Assembly (NCBI GenBank): GCA_963665215.2
Contig: CAXXWW010000008.1
Span: forward strand, 620,001 to 684,000
Reading direction: 5' to 3'
DNA length: 64,000 nucleotides
Origin: G963665215 sp963665215
Lineage (GTDB): Bacteria > Chloroflexota > Dehalococcoidia > Lucifugimonadales > CAUZJF01
Below the pieces are notes generated by a model. The model saw only the letters and a program-made list of their open reading frames with translations. It ran no database searches and was not told the origin of the DNA. The position numbers and the translations under genes were made by a program. How positions within the stretch are numbered: the first letter of the stretch is position 1; each line of letters starts with the position of its first letter. Positions 18,982-29,523 of this stretch are shown here, in pieces.

Positions 18982-19037
18982 GGGGTGAGGTACAATTCAG
19001 ACCCCTGCTCTCTATCTTCTCGCCTGACACGGTGGAC
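18982..19037 (+). repeat. 56-bp direct repeat, copy A
   Basis: A 56-bp segment beginning GGGGTGAGGTACAATTCAGA and ending CTGACACGGTGGAC. The second copy, with three differences, is at 19131-19186, 149 bp downstream. Confidence 0.8.
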
Positions 19038-19130
19038 TGGACCTGAAGCGCTGTAAGAAGGATGCGGACCTCACTCAGAGTGAATCGAGGGCAAGACCAA
19101 CTCTGGGACTCCCCTCGCGGAGATGGGCCT

Positions 19131-19186
19131 GGGGCGAGGTACAATTCAGACTCCTGCTCTCTATCTTCTCACCTGACACGGTGGAC
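19131..19186 (+). repeat. 56-bp direct repeat, copy B
   Basis: This copy matches 18982-19037 except for three single-base changes (T/C, C/T and G/A). Function unknown; the unit might carry a promoter or be a fragment of a dispersed repeat. Confidence 0.8.
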
Positions 19187-19493
19187 AGGTACGCATTGAA
19201 GCGCGTCGTGCAGTGGGCGCGCGTGTCAGCCGGTATGTCATGGGTCGAGACACCGGCGTCCGGCCGGTCTCACCACCGGGCCCTCCAGAGAAGACGCGCG
19301 GCAGGGGTCGCCGCCGTACGCCGGCGGAACCAGCCCTTGATGCGCCGCAAAGCCCCTTATATCCTCCTGAATAATCGGCGCTCAGCATGACCCGGGACGA
19401 CCTCGACCGCGGCCACCTCGACGAGAGGCTCGGTCTCCCCGAAATCGAGCGCGTTGTCAGACGGGAGGGCCAGCAGGTAGGCCGCCGCCGAAA

Positions 19494-19522
19494 TTGCCAA
19501 CGTAATTGGGCCAGAGTATAAT
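19494..19522 (+). promoter_or_regulatory. sigma-70-type promoter of pdxS
   Basis: TTGCCA at 19494-19499 and TATAAT at 19517-19522 are separated by exactly 17 bp, 45 bases before the pdxS ATG. Confidence 0.75.
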
Positions 19523-19566
19523 GTCGGGTAGAGGCGCAAGCTAGACCGACCGACGGAGGAGCTGGA

Positions 19567-20466
19567 ATGGCAATTGATATCACCACCGAGACCGGGACTT
19601 GGCGCGTTAAGGCAGGACTGGCCCAGATGCTCAAGGGCGGCGTCATCATGGATGTGGTGACCGCGGACCAGGCCAAGATCGCGGAGGATGCCGGAGCGGT
19701 GGCGGTAATGGCGCTGGAGCGGGTGCCCTCCGATATCCGCAAGGAGGGCGGCGTCGCACGCATGGCGGACCCAACGAAGATCGCCGAGATCATCGAGGCG
19801 GTCACCATACCTGTGATGGCCAAATGCCGGATCGGCCACTTCGTCGAGGCCCAGATTCTAGAAGCGATGAGTGTGGACTACATCGACGAGTCAGAGGTCC
19901 TGACGCCCGCCGACGAGAACCACCACGTCGACAAGCAGGCCTTCAAGGTCCCCTTCGTGTGTGGCTGCCGCAACCTGGGAGAGGCGCTGCGGAGGATCGG
20001 CGAGGGCGCCGCCATGATCCGGACCAAGGGCGAAGCGGGCACCGGCAACATCGTGGAGGCCGTCCGGCACGCCAGGGCGGTCATGGGCGAGATTCACAGG
20101 ATCCAGGGGATGGGCGCCGACGAGCTCATGGCGACCGCCAGAGACCTAGCCGCTCCCTTCGACCTTGTACAGGAGATTCACCAGAGCGGCAAAATGCCCG
20201 TCGTGAACTTCGCCGCAGGTGGAATCGCCACTCCAGCCGATGCGGCCCTCATGATGCAGTTGGGCGTCGATGGAGTGTTTGTTGGATCCGGCATCTTCAA
20301 GTCGGAACAGCCGCAGCGTATGGCCGAGGCCATAGTCAAAGGCACCACCCACTTCAGGGACCCGGACATTCTGGCCGACGTCTCGCGGGGGCTGGGGGAT
20401 GCCATGCCGGGGCTGGACGTCAGGACTATGCCGTTGGAAGAGCAGTTGGCGACACGAGGATGGTAG
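19567..20466 (+). CDS. pdxS: pyridoxal 5'-phosphate synthase lyase subunit
   Basis: The synthase subunit of the DXP-independent vitamin B6 pathway. It builds PLP from ribose 5-phosphate, glyceraldehyde-3-phosphate and ammonia supplied by PdxT. The 299 residues match the family. Characteristic segments are LAQMLKGGVIMDVVTADQAK (first catalytic Lys), ALERVPSDIRKEGGVARM, AKCRIGHFVEAQILEAM, DYIDESEVLTPAD, the second active-site Lys in MIRTKGEAGTGN, and GGIATPADAALMMQLGVDGV. The ATG has GGAGCTGGA upstream. pdxT follows with 1 base between. Confidence 0.98.
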   Translation: MAIDITTETGTWRVKAGLAQMLKGGVIMDVVTADQAKIAEDAGAVAVMALERVPSDIRKEGGVARMADPTKIAEIIEAVTIPVMAKCRIGHFVEAQILEAMSVDYIDESEVLTPADENHHVDKQAFKVPFVCGCRNLGEALRRIGEGAAMIRTKGEAGTGNIVEAVRHARAVMGEIHRIQGMGADELMATARDLAAPFDLVQEIHQSGKMPVVNFAAGGIATPADAALMMQLGVDGVFVGSGIFKSEQPQRMAEAIVKGTTHFRDPDILADVSRGLGDAMPGLDVRTMPLEEQLATRGW

Positions 20467-20467
20467 A

Positions 20468-21049
20468 TTGCCCACCATTGGTGTCCTGGCCATTCAGGGA
20501 GATTTCCAAGAGCACCGGAAGGCACTACACCGGCTGGGCGTGAATGCGCCAGAGGTACGGCTACCCCACCAGCTCGAGGGCCTCGACGGGCTGATCATCC
20601 CCGGAGGCGAGAGCACCACGATCGTCCAGCTCATCGACATCTATGGTTTCAGGGAGGTGCTGACGGAGATGGTGCACTCCGGAATGCCGCTCTGGGGCAC
20701 CTGCGCCGGGATGATCGTGCTGGCAGGCCGGCTTACCGACAATCGACCGGAGCCCCTGCACCTGATGGACATCGAGGTGAGTCGCAACGCCTTCGGACGC
20801 CAGCTCGATAGCTTTGAGGCCGCGATCGATATAGACGAGATGGAGGGGCCTCCCTTCCAGGCTGTGTTCATAAGAGCGCCAGTGATACGCCGGGTGGGTG
20901 AGGGGGTTAGGGTCCTGGCGGCATTGGGCGACGGCCGCCCGGTCGCCGCAAGGCAGGACCGCGTGCTGGCGACGGCCTTTCATCCAGAGCTCACGGGAGA
21001 CTCCCGCTTTCACCAGCTATTCGTGAGTATCACGAAAGCTCCAAGATAA
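20468..21049 (+). CDS. pdxT: pyridoxal 5'-phosphate synthase glutaminase subunit
   Basis: A class I glutamine amidotransferase that hydrolyses glutamine and channels ammonia to PdxS. It is 193 residues from the TTG start. The visible parts are IGVLAIQGDFQEH at the N-terminus, the GGESTT oxyanion loop in LIIPGGESTTIVQL, the nucleophile in PLWGTCAGMIVLAG, and the His-Glu pair in ATAFHPELTGD. A TTG two bases after the pdxS stop is chosen because LPTIGVLAIQG begins the family fold; a longer start would overlap pdxS. Confidence 0.96.
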   Translation: MPTIGVLAIQGDFQEHRKALHRLGVNAPEVRLPHQLEGLDGLIIPGGESTTIVQLIDIYGFREVLTEMVHSGMPLWGTCAGMIVLAGRLTDNRPEPLHLMDIEVSRNAFGRQLDSFEAAIDIDEMEGPPFQAVFIRAPVIRRVGEGVRVLAALGDGRPVAARQDRVLATAFHPELTGDSRFHQLFVSITKAPR

Positions 21050-21062
21050 GCGCGCAGATATC

Positions 21063-21998
21063 GTGATCAGGCCCCTTCAACCCATCGATGTAGCTCGCTA
21101 CGCGCTCTCCGGCGGTAAGGGCGGGAGCAGCCGGGCCTACACCATGGACCGCCTGCGAGGAGCGACGCAGTCCCGCCTGTCCCTAGTGGAGGCAGCCAGG
21201 ATAAGCGTGCCCCTCCCGCGGAGGAGCGTCTGCTCGTGGGCACTGGTCCGGAGCAACCGGATCGTGACCATCGCCGCCGCAAGACCCCGCTCGGGACCCC
21301 AGACCTGGGAGGTCTCCCTCCTGCTGACCGCATCAGATGACGACCCGGGCTGCATAGAGCTGCTCAGCCAGGTCTGTCAGGGGGTGGCCCGCAACGGCGG
21401 GGAGACGGTCTTCATCAGGCTGGTGAGTGACGACCCGCTGGTCGACGTCGCCAGGCTGAGCGGGTTCGCGCCATGCACCAGCGAGTTCCTTTTCTGCATA
21501 GCGGGACGTCATGCCACACATAGCAGCCGGCCGGTCAGCCTACGTAAAAAAAGTCCCGCCGACGAGTACAACCTCTTCCAGCTTTTCAACGCCTCCACGC
21601 CCGCCGAGAGCCGTTTCACATTCGGGATGACCTTCGACAGGTGGAAGGCGTCCCAAGAGCGGAGCCGCGGCCGCCGTCGTGAGTTCGTTTACGAGACAGA
21701 CGGTGACCTCAGGGGCTGGGTCAAGACCAGCAAGCGTTTCGGAGCCGGTCAGCTTCAGGTTATGATACACCCGCAAGAGGAAACCAACGTCGCCATATTG
21801 TTAGACTACGGGTTGAAGCGTCTGGCTGGAGCTCGCACGGTGTGCTGCCTGGTGCCGGAGCACCAGGTGCTCTTGCAGCGCCTGTTGTCGCAGCGGGGGT
21901 ACCACCTGACGTCCCAGTACACTACGTTGGTCAGGTCTATGGTCGCACCGGCGCGTATAGAGGGAACCCGCCGAAAAGCGACGATAGCCTCAACCTGA
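21063..21998 (+). CDS. hypothetical protein, possibly GNAT-like
   Basis: A 311-residue soluble protein from a GTG 13 bases after pdxT. Two halves can be seen: residues 1-145 with strands around ALVRSNRIVTIAAARP and LVDVARLSGFAPCTSEFLFC, and 165-290 with FTFGMTFDRWKASQERS and GWVKTSKRFGAGQLQVMIHP. The layout of alternating strands with a late VLLQRLLSQRGYHL resembles acetyltransferase-like folds, but no clear acetyl-CoA loop is visible. I cannot assign a function. It probably belongs to the pdxST transcription unit. Confidence 0.65.
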   Translation: MIRPLQPIDVARYALSGGKGGSSRAYTMDRLRGATQSRLSLVEAARISVPLPRRSVCSWALVRSNRIVTIAAARPRSGPQTWEVSLLLTASDDDPGCIELLSQVCQGVARNGGETVFIRLVSDDPLVDVARLSGFAPCTSEFLFCIAGRHATHSSRPVSLRKKSPADEYNLFQLFNASTPAESRFTFGMTFDRWKASQERSRGRRREFVYETDGDLRGWVKTSKRFGAGQLQVMIHPQEETNVAILLDYGLKRLAGARTVCCLVPEHQVLLQRLLSQRGYHLTSQYTTLVRSMVAPARIEGTRRKATIAST

Positions 21999-22209
21999 TC
22001 CGGCACCGGCCCGGTGCATTCATGTGGAGGCCACGGTCCAGGGCTCCCACCAATGAAACAGGCACTTCAGCCGGGCCCCACGCCCTGAGCCCCCGGCTGA
22101 CCTGGTCGAGGGGGAGGCAGGGCCCTGATGCGGTCGCTGAGCGTGATGTAGCCCTCCACCGTTTGCGGCGGAGAAGAGATGAAGGCACCGGAGGTTAAAT
22201 CTTCAGTAG

Positions 22210-23802
<1,593 letters not shown>

Positions 23803-23983
23803 ACCGCAAGTCCACATCGCAGCACTCCCGCACCGTGCAGAGCACAGCACCACCAGGGGACTGTCAAAGCTTTCCAGGGGCGCTCATTTGGAAGCCCCTC
23901 TAAACTGGCCCTTCGCGGTGCACCCGCTCGCTGGCTGACCGGGGACAGCCGGGTACACCGCTCTGAAGGTGATTGCCTTGTCA
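23803..23983. other. intergenic upstream of tmk
   Basis: No gene was seen. GAAGGTG at 23965-23971 is the probable ribosome site for the tmk ATG at 23984. Confidence 0.4.
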
Positions 23984-24754
23984 ATGTTCATCTCGTTCGA
24001 GGGTGGGGAAGGCAGCGGCAAGAGCACCCAGGCGGAGTCGCTCAGAGAGCGGCTTCAACGGGAGGGCATCTCGTGCCTGCTGGTCCGCGAGCCCGGTACG
24101 ACCCCGCTGGGCCTCTTCCTCAGGCAGCGGCTAAGAAGGGAGCAACGAAGGGAGGACTCGATCTCCCCTATCGCCGAGCTGTTCATGTTCGGGGCAGCAC
24201 GGGCCGAGCTGGTTGCCAAGGTCCTCAAGCCTGCGCTGGAACGACCAGACACGGTCGTGATAGCCGACCGATACGCCGACTCCACCACGGCCTACCAGGG
24301 CTACGGCCGCCGCCGCGATCTTCGCGACGTGAACCTGGTCAATCGACTGGCAACCGACGGGACCATGCCAGACCTGACGTTCCTCCTCGACTGCCCGCCC
24401 CAAAAAGGCCTGGAGAGAGTCGCCTCATCGCATCCGAGGCTTCTGTTGGGGCCCCACGACGCGACCGAGCCCGGCCGGGTGGATGAGGAGGGGAGTCGGC
24501 GCTTCGAGGAGGAGTCTCCGGAATTCCACGATAGAGTGCGGGCAGGCTATCTGAAAATGGCGGAGCAAGAGCCCGAGCGGTGGTATGTGATCGACGCCGC
24601 GGGACCCGTCGAGGAGATACGCGTGACCATCTGGGATCGCGTAGCTGCCCAGATACGCCTGAACGTGGCCGACGATCCGCCAGCAACAGGTCCGACCCTT
24701 CCGCTCTGGGCCGGCCAGTCCGACGACAGCTCCACGACGGACTCAATTGAATAG
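23984..24754 (+). CDS. tmk: thymidylate kinase
   Basis: Phosphorylates dTMP to dTDP with ATP for DNA synthesis. The P-loop is at the very start (FISFEGGEGSGKSTQAESL), followed by the DR(E/Y) site LVREPGTTPLG, the dTMP-binding segment around LFMFGAARAEL, and VVIADRYADSTTAYQGYGR with the conserved DRY-S-AYQG. The C-terminal part is longer than usual (256 residues against about 210) because of an insertion at about 150-190 and an acidic tail. ATG at 23984 is preferred; in-frame GTG 23969 or TTG 23978 would add 3-5 residues. Confidence 0.94.
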   Translation: MFISFEGGEGSGKSTQAESLRERLQREGISCLLVREPGTTPLGLFLRQRLRREQRREDSISPIAELFMFGAARAELVAKVLKPALERPDTVVIADRYADSTTAYQGYGRRRDLRDVNLVNRLATDGTMPDLTFLLDCPPQKGLERVASSHPRLLLGPHDATEPGRVDEEGSRRFEEESPEFHDRVRAGYLKMAEQEPERWYVIDAAGPVEEIRVTIWDRVAAQIRLNVADDPPATGPTLPLWAGQSDDSSTTDSIE

Positions 24755-24760
24755 GCCCAG

Positions 24761-25168
24761 ATGACACCGGGGGAGGTAGACGCGTTCTTGCGCGAGCCGC
24801 GTATCGCCCACATCGCCACTCTGCGGCCCGATGGGTCTCCCCACGTGACACCGGTCTGGCACCACTTCGACGGCGAGAGGGTGATCGTCGTGTGCGAGCA
24901 GTCAGCAGTCAAGCTCCGCAACCTGAGGCGCGACCCCAGGGTATCGATCTGCATTGCCAACGACGAGGAACCATACAGGTATGTCCTCGTGGACGGGACG
25001 GCAGCCATCTCCGAGGACCGTATCCCGGAGCTGGTCCACTCAATGGCCGTGCGCTACATGGGCCAAGAGGAGGGGGAACGGTACACAGATAGGGTGCTCG
25101 AGGAGCTCCGCTTCTCCGTGATCACAATCACGCCCACAAAGGTGCTCGGCTGGGTCGATAAGAGCTAG
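24761..25168 (+). CDS. PPOX-class (pyridoxamine-oxidase-fold) F420/flavin protein
   Basis: A 135-residue split-barrel protein of the PPOX class, many of whose small members use F420 or FMN. The fold begins FLREPRIAHIATLRPDGSPH followed by VTPVWHHFDGERVIVVCEQS, then LRNLRRDPRVSICIANDEEP and YVLVDGTAAISEDR. It ends with VITITPTKVLGW, as in TIGR03618-type proteins. It begins 6 bases after tmk, so the two are probably cotranscribed. The substrate is unknown; PdxH activity is unlikely at this length. Confidence 0.85.
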   Translation: MTPGEVDAFLREPRIAHIATLRPDGSPHVTPVWHHFDGERVIVVCEQSAVKLRNLRRDPRVSICIANDEEPYRYVLVDGTAAISEDRIPELVHSMAVRYMGQEEGERYTDRVLEELRFSVITITPTKVLGWVDKS

Positions 25169-25255
25169 CGTAATGTGCCGCCAAGGCGCTGATATCTGAG
25201 TCTCGCCCATGGACGGGCTCAGGATGAGCGGGTATTTTTTACCTGGGAGCCCATC

Positions 25256-26044
25256 CTACCGCCGCCAGGGCGCCCACCATCGTCGCACCGCGTCGCTCCC
25301 CCGCGGAGGATCGACCTCCACAGGCATATCGTCGAGTATGGCCTTGGGCGTATCCACCACCATGGCGTGGGCCCTCTCCTGCCCCACGATGACCGCCGCC
25401 GCGTCCACCGCAGGAGTCAGATGAGGGGACCTGCGCCCCCGGGGGAAATGGGCATCAGAAGCGATGAGGTGTACCAGCCCTCTCTTCAGAAGGGTGTGGC
25501 TAAACCGTTTGACCCCACCACCGAAGTGGCCCACAAAGCTGCCGGCCGTGACCTGGCTAAGCATCCCTCTCTCAACAAACCCGACCAGAAGCTCGATCCT
25601 CTTCTGGATCGCCTCGATGCGCTCCGGGTGGGCGAGCACCGGCGTGATGCCCTGCACCTGTATCTGGAACAGGACCTCCTCCAAGTAGTTCGGGAACCCA
25701 AAGAACGGCAGCTCCACCAGCGCGTAGCGGGTACCGTTCATCGGTAGCGCGCGGCCACTTGACAGATCGCCGGGCAACTCAAGGTCAAGGTGGTTCTCCA
25801 TGCCCAACACGAGCCTCACCCCGATACCCTCACCCTCTAACCGGGCGTTGAATGCGGTCAATAGCTCTCGGACCTCTTGGACGGAGGATCTTTCCGTCAC
25901 GTCTCTGCGGTGGGGTGTGGCCAGGATTACCTCGGTGCCGTTCTCGGATGCCAAGCGGGCCATCTCAACGGCTTCCTGCATCGTTTTGGCGCCGTCATCA
26001 ACACCGGGAAGGATGTGCATGTGCAGATCGAACATGCTGATCAT
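25256..26044 (-). CDS. PHP-domain phosphatase, CpsB/YwqE-like
   Basis: A predicted metal-dependent phosphotyrosine phosphatase of the polymerase-and-histidinol-phosphatase (PHP) fold. Metal ligands are all visible: FDLHMHILPGVDDGAK (HxH and Asp), EVILATPHRRD, GMENHLDLE, VELPFFGFP, VLAHPERIEAIQKR and LIASDAHFPRGRRSP. Relatives of this size regulate capsule and exopolysaccharide synthesis. The start could be ATG 26044 or ATG 26035 (MFDLHMH). No kinase or polysaccharide genes are adjacent, apart from a GT4 glycosyltransferase two genes away. Confidence 0.88.
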   Translation of the reverse strand: MISMFDLHMHILPGVDDGAKTMQEAVEMARLASENGTEVILATPHRRDVTERSSVQEVRELLTAFNARLEGEGIGVRLVLGMENHLDLELPGDLSSGRALPMNGTRYALVELPFFGFPNYLEEVLFQIQVQGITPVLAHPERIEAIQKRIELLVGFVERGMLSQVTAGSFVGHFGGGVKRFSHTLLKRGLVHLIASDAHFPRGRRSPHLTPAVDAAAVIVGQERAHAMVVDTPKAILDDMPVEVDPPRGSDAVRRWWAPWRR

Positions 26045-26268
26045 GATAGGGGCTCGTTGAGGGTCAAGCAAGGACTGAGGCGAGTGTGGCCGGGGTGGAT
26101 GGCCACGCCTCCACAACCTCGTTGTGACCATTTCTGCCCTCTGCTACAATCATGCTCACCATGCAGACGGTGCCGCGCTCTCAACTCCTCACCGGCATAC
26201 TTTCTTTGCGATGACGCTGCGCTCACCCTCCCCAGGCGGACAGGGAACGGCACCCGTAGGAGCCTCAG

Positions 26269-27201
26269 TTGGCAGGTAGGGCCACGATACGCCGGTTCCA
26301 ATGGAGCGACCTGACGGAGTTGACCGACCTGTTCAATGAGGTCAGCGGCATTTCCGGCACCGACAGGGCCTTCGATTCGGAGCTGATGGGACAGTTCCTC
26401 GCGCAGCCCGCCTGCGTGCCGGAGGAGAACTGCTTCATAGCCGAGTCTGGCGGCTCGGCGGTGGGGCTCGTCATGATAGCTCCTGAGCTTCCCATCGGGC
26501 GGGCCGTAGCCAGCGGTGGAGTCGTGGAGCCGCACCGCAACCGGGGCATCGGACGCGCTCTTCTGGGGACCGCCTCTCAACGAGCAGAATCACTGGGAGT
26601 CTCCGTGCTCCACGTTCAGGCAGCCTCGGACGGTCCGGCCGCCCAACACCTGCTGCAGACCAGCGGATTTCGGTTGGTCCGGGCCTACTTATTGATGAGA
26701 TGGCAGGGCGAGGAGGTTGCCCGGCCTGAGCTGCCTCCAGGCTTTGGACTCCGCACCTTCATGGATGGCCAGGACGAGGGAACCCTTACCCGGATTCAAA
26801 ACGCCGCTTTTGCGGGGACCTGGGGCTTTTGTCCCAACACTGTGGAGGAGATAGAAGCGAGGCTGAGGTTCAAAACGAGTGACCCCGACGGGGTGCTATT
26901 CGTCACTCATGGCGACAGTGTGGCAGGCTACAACTGGACTTTCAGGGCCGCGGGCCCCACCGGCTCGACCGGCTGGATAAGCATGACCGGCGTGCATCCC
27001 GACTACCGGGGCCACGGGCTTGGAAAGGCAGTGGTCCTGGCGGGAATGGAGGCCCTGACGGCGCAGGGCGTGCGGACTATAGAGCTGGAGGTGGACGAGC
27101 AAAACACCGCGGCGGAGGACATCTATCTTTCTGTCGGCTTCCGCAAGATACGGCAGGGGCTATGGTACGAGATGGAGCTTGACGACCGGCCTAGGGGGTG
27201 A
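26269..27201 (+). CDS. two-domain GNAT N-acetyltransferase (MshD-like layout)
   Basis: A 310-residue protein with two GNAT folds in tandem. The first has the acetyl-CoA loop in GGVVEPHRNRGIGRALLGTA (about residues 85-105) and ends LLQTSGFRLVRAYLLMRW. The second has TGVHPDYRGHGLGKAVVLAG (about 240-260) and ends EDIYLSVGFRKIRQGLWYEM. Mycothiol synthase MshD has the same two-domain arrangement, but so do other acetyltransferases. TTG start with TAGGAG upstream. Its 3' end overlaps the convergent DUF502 gene by 11 bases. Confidence 0.85.
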   Translation: MAGRATIRRFQWSDLTELTDLFNEVSGISGTDRAFDSELMGQFLAQPACVPEENCFIAESGGSAVGLVMIAPELPIGRAVASGGVVEPHRNRGIGRALLGTASQRAESLGVSVLHVQAASDGPAAQHLLQTSGFRLVRAYLLMRWQGEEVARPELPPGFGLRTFMDGQDEGTLTRIQNAAFAGTWGFCPNTVEEIEARLRFKTSDPDGVLFVTHGDSVAGYNWTFRAAGPTGSTGWISMTGVHPDYRGHGLGKAVVLAGMEALTAQGVRTIELEVDEQNTAAEDIYLSVGFRKIRQGLWYEMELDDRPRG

Positions 27202-27907
27202 ACTCTTCGTCGAACTGGGAGGACCCCCGTAGCTCCCGGCGCTCCGGCACCTCTGGGAGGACGATGCCGCCGGAGAAGACCGTCTTCATGGCTTCCTGGA
27301 CGGTGATTGTGGTATCGATGATATCTCCTTCCGTAAAGAAGGCGAGCATCCCCGACGTTGGGTTGGGGACCGTGGGAATGTACACCGCCACCAGCGGTTT
27401 CCCATCGTTTTTGGCGCCGGCGAGGTGTCCAGTGACGAATCCCATGGCTCTGACGCCTGGCCTGGGCCACTCCACAAATACCACCCGGTTGTAATGATGG
27501 CCCGAGGATGAGGTGAGGCCTGCAGTGGTCTGTCTGGCCACGCCGTAGATGGTCCTGACAACGGGGATCTTTGTAAGGACCGCGTCTTGCCAGGACTGAA
27601 ACCCCTTGCCCGCGAAGAACGCTCCGATAACGTAGAGTAGGATCAGGGTGATCAACACTCCAAGTCCGGGGAAATACAGGGGCGTGCCACCCAGACTCCT
27701 GTCTTCCAGGAAGGGCCGGAACATTCCTTCAACCTGCCTAAATACGAAGAACAGGATCACTAACGTGATAATCAGGGGAACGAGCACCAGAAAGCCGGAG
27801 GCGATCCTACGAAAAACGTGGTGCTCCAGACGGCGAAAAGGCGCCAGACGCGGCGCGCTCAACTCAGCGCCTGATATCTCTTGCGGGTGGTCCTGCTGCC
27901 TTTCCAC
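27191..27907 (-). CDS. DUF502 membrane protein
   Basis: A 238-residue protein with two membrane helices at about 35-60 (IASGFLVLVPLIITLVILFF) and 80-100 (LGVLITLILLYVIGAFFAGK). A cytoplasmic beta-rich domain follows, starting VLTKIPVVRTIYGVARQTTA, with VVFVEWPRPGVRAMGFVTGH and VAVYIPTVPNPTSGMLAFF, the hallmark of DUF502. Function is unknown. It starts 3 bases after the end of the GT4 gene and is cotranscribed with it. Confidence 0.9.
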   Translation of the reverse strand: MERQQDHPQEISGAELSAPRLAPFRRLEHHVFRRIASGFLVLVPLIITLVILFFVFRQVEGMFRPFLEDRSLGGTPLYFPGLGVLITLILLYVIGAFFAGKGFQSWQDAVLTKIPVVRTIYGVARQTTAGLTSSSGHHYNRVVFVEWPRPGVRAMGFVTGHLAGAKNDGKPLVAVYIPTVPNPTSGMLAFFTEGDIIDTTITVQEAMKTVFSGGIVLPEVPERRELRGSSQFDEEFTP

Positions 27908-27910
27908 GGT

Positions 27911-29134
27911 TCATGCCCCCGAGGCAATCTTCCAGGTCTGTCCTACTAGACAGTTGTAAAGGTCCATCATGCGACCGGCCACCTGACCCCAGCCCATGGT
28001 GCGCGCACTGGCCATGGCCGCCCTACCCATGCTCTCCCGCAACGCCGGGTTAGCCAGCAGGATGTCGAGCCGCTGTGCGTATGGCTCGGGACAGTGCCAC
28101 GGTATTAGATAGCCGGTCTGGCCATCCTTGATGATGGCTCTAGGGCCTCCCACCCTGGAAGCGACCACCGGCAAGCCGCATGCCATGGCCTCCAGCGCCA
28201 CAAGTCCGAAGCTCTCATAGTGAGAGGGCAAGACGAAGACATCGGCGGCGCTGAAGTAGGTGGGCAACTCAGTCTGGTCCACCGCTCCCACAAATGTCAC
28301 CCTATCCTGGAGACCCAGAGCGGCGGAGATGGACTTGAGCCGCTCAATCTCGCGGTCACGACCCAGAGTACCCCCGACGACTAGCAGTCTGGTGTCGGCT
28401 GGGTCTTCCAGCCTCGCGAAGGCCCCTATGAGGGTGTCCAGACCCTTCAGGGGCTCTATCCGGCCTACCGAGAGCACAACCCGTTTTTCCGTCAGACCCA
28501 GGGACTGGCGCGCCCGAGCCTTGTCGACGGGCCGGAACAGGTCCAGGTCCACGCCAGCCGGTATGACCCGCACCTTTTGGCGCGATGTCCCGTAGAGCCG
28601 GCTCATGTCTTCCGACTCCTGCTCCGTGGAGACCACGATGGCGTCCGCGCCCAGCATAACCCGGGACTCGGCGGCTATGCGAAGCCGAGACTCCTTTTCG
28701 CCGACTCGCGCCTGCATCTTTTTCCTGGCCAATGTATGGAACGTGGTGGCGTGCGGGAGGTTCCATTCCCGGCTCAGCTCCACGCCCGCGCATCCCGAGA
28801 GCCAGTAGTGGGAGTGGATGAGGTCGTAGACCATGCCCTCCGCCCGCTGGAATCGGTGCAGGCTTTCGAGGAACTCCGGGATATGGCGGTGGAGGGTCTC
28901 CTTGGCGCTGAAATAGGGCCCGGCATTCAGGTGGATGACACGTGCATTCGCTCCAAGATCGACGATCTGGGGGTCGTTGGGATCGTGCTGGCGAGTATAG
29001 ACATCCACCTGGTGGCCGAGTCGCCCCAACGCTTTGGCGACTTGAAGAACGTAGACGTTCATACCGCCCGTGTCCTTTTCTCCTAGACGGGCAACGGGAC
29101 ATCCATGAAGGCTTAGCAGGGCTAGTCTGTACAT
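27911..29134 (-). CDS. GT4 glycosyltransferase (MshA / sucrose-phosphate-synthase-like)
   Basis: A 407-residue retaining glycosyltransferase of family GT4. The N-terminal domain has the acceptor-side GEKDTGGMNVYVLQVAKALG motif, shared by MshA and sucrose-phosphate synthases, and the HSHYWLSGCAG segment. The C-terminal donor domain has VLSVGRIEPLKGLDTLIGAF and HYESFGLVALEAMACGLPVV, the EX7E motif that holds the nucleotide-sugar. The GGMN motif suggests a sugar-phosphate or inositol-phosphate acceptor. A GGGGAG ribosome site precedes ATG 29134. Whether it makes a mycothiol precursor is inference. Confidence 0.9.
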   Translation of the reverse strand: MYRLALLSLHGCPVARLGEKDTGGMNVYVLQVAKALGRLGHQVDVYTRQHDPNDPQIVDLGANARVIHLNAGPYFSAKETLHRHIPEFLESLHRFQRAEGMVYDLIHSHYWLSGCAGVELSREWNLPHATTFHTLARKKMQARVGEKESRLRIAAESRVMLGADAIVVSTEQESEDMSRLYGTSRQKVRVIPAGVDLDLFRPVDKARARQSLGLTEKRVVLSVGRIEPLKGLDTLIGAFARLEDPADTRLLVVGGTLGRDREIERLKSISAALGLQDRVTFVGAVDQTELPTYFSAADVFVLPSHYESFGLVALEAMACGLPVVASRVGGPRAIIKDGQTGYLIPWHCPEPYAQRLDILLANPALRESMGRAAMASARTMGWGQVAGRMMDLYNCLVGQTWKIASGA

Positions 29135-29523
29135 CCAAACTCCCCTCGATCAGACGAGGAACTTCAGGGCCACGGCCCTTACCCGGTGGCCCCAGAGGCA
29201 CATGGGCCATCCGCCTGCTGCGGGCTCCCTACGAAGTCACGGCCCCTGGACGGGCGTAACCTACGCTGTGCCACCCATCGGGGGCTTGACAATGACGTGC
29301 TCACTCACCCCGACAAGAGGGGCACATGGCGCGGACTAACTGACATTGGACTAGTCCTTCATGCCGGTTGCCGGAGTCAACCTGCGCGTCCTGGAACACC
29401 AGATGGGCCTGCGGCATTACCACTCGACGGGTCGCGAGGCGCAACAAAGGGGCCAACCTTCGATCTAATTCACTGCCCGGAGGCGGAGAGGATGCCGCCT
29501 GGAACGTTATCCCCGGCACGCCC
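29135..29523. other. intergenic, nothing recognised
   Basis: The region between the FemAB-like gene's 3' end and the GT4 start contains short frames without family pattern. TTGACA at about 29288 has no matching -10. Confidence 0.4.

Larger units (their letters stand above)
18903..19493. other. intergenic between gap and pdxS
   Basis: Besides the 56-bp direct repeat pair reported separately, nothing is convincing. Minus-strand frames over 19161-19550 read as GC-rich shadow sequence and show no family pattern or start signal. Confidence 0.45.

Noticed and set aside
19161..19823. 220-residue minus-strand frame upstream of and into pdxS
   Set aside because: It overlaps pdxS antisense, is rich in Arg/Ser/Pro as expected for GC-rich shadow frames, and has no domain pattern.
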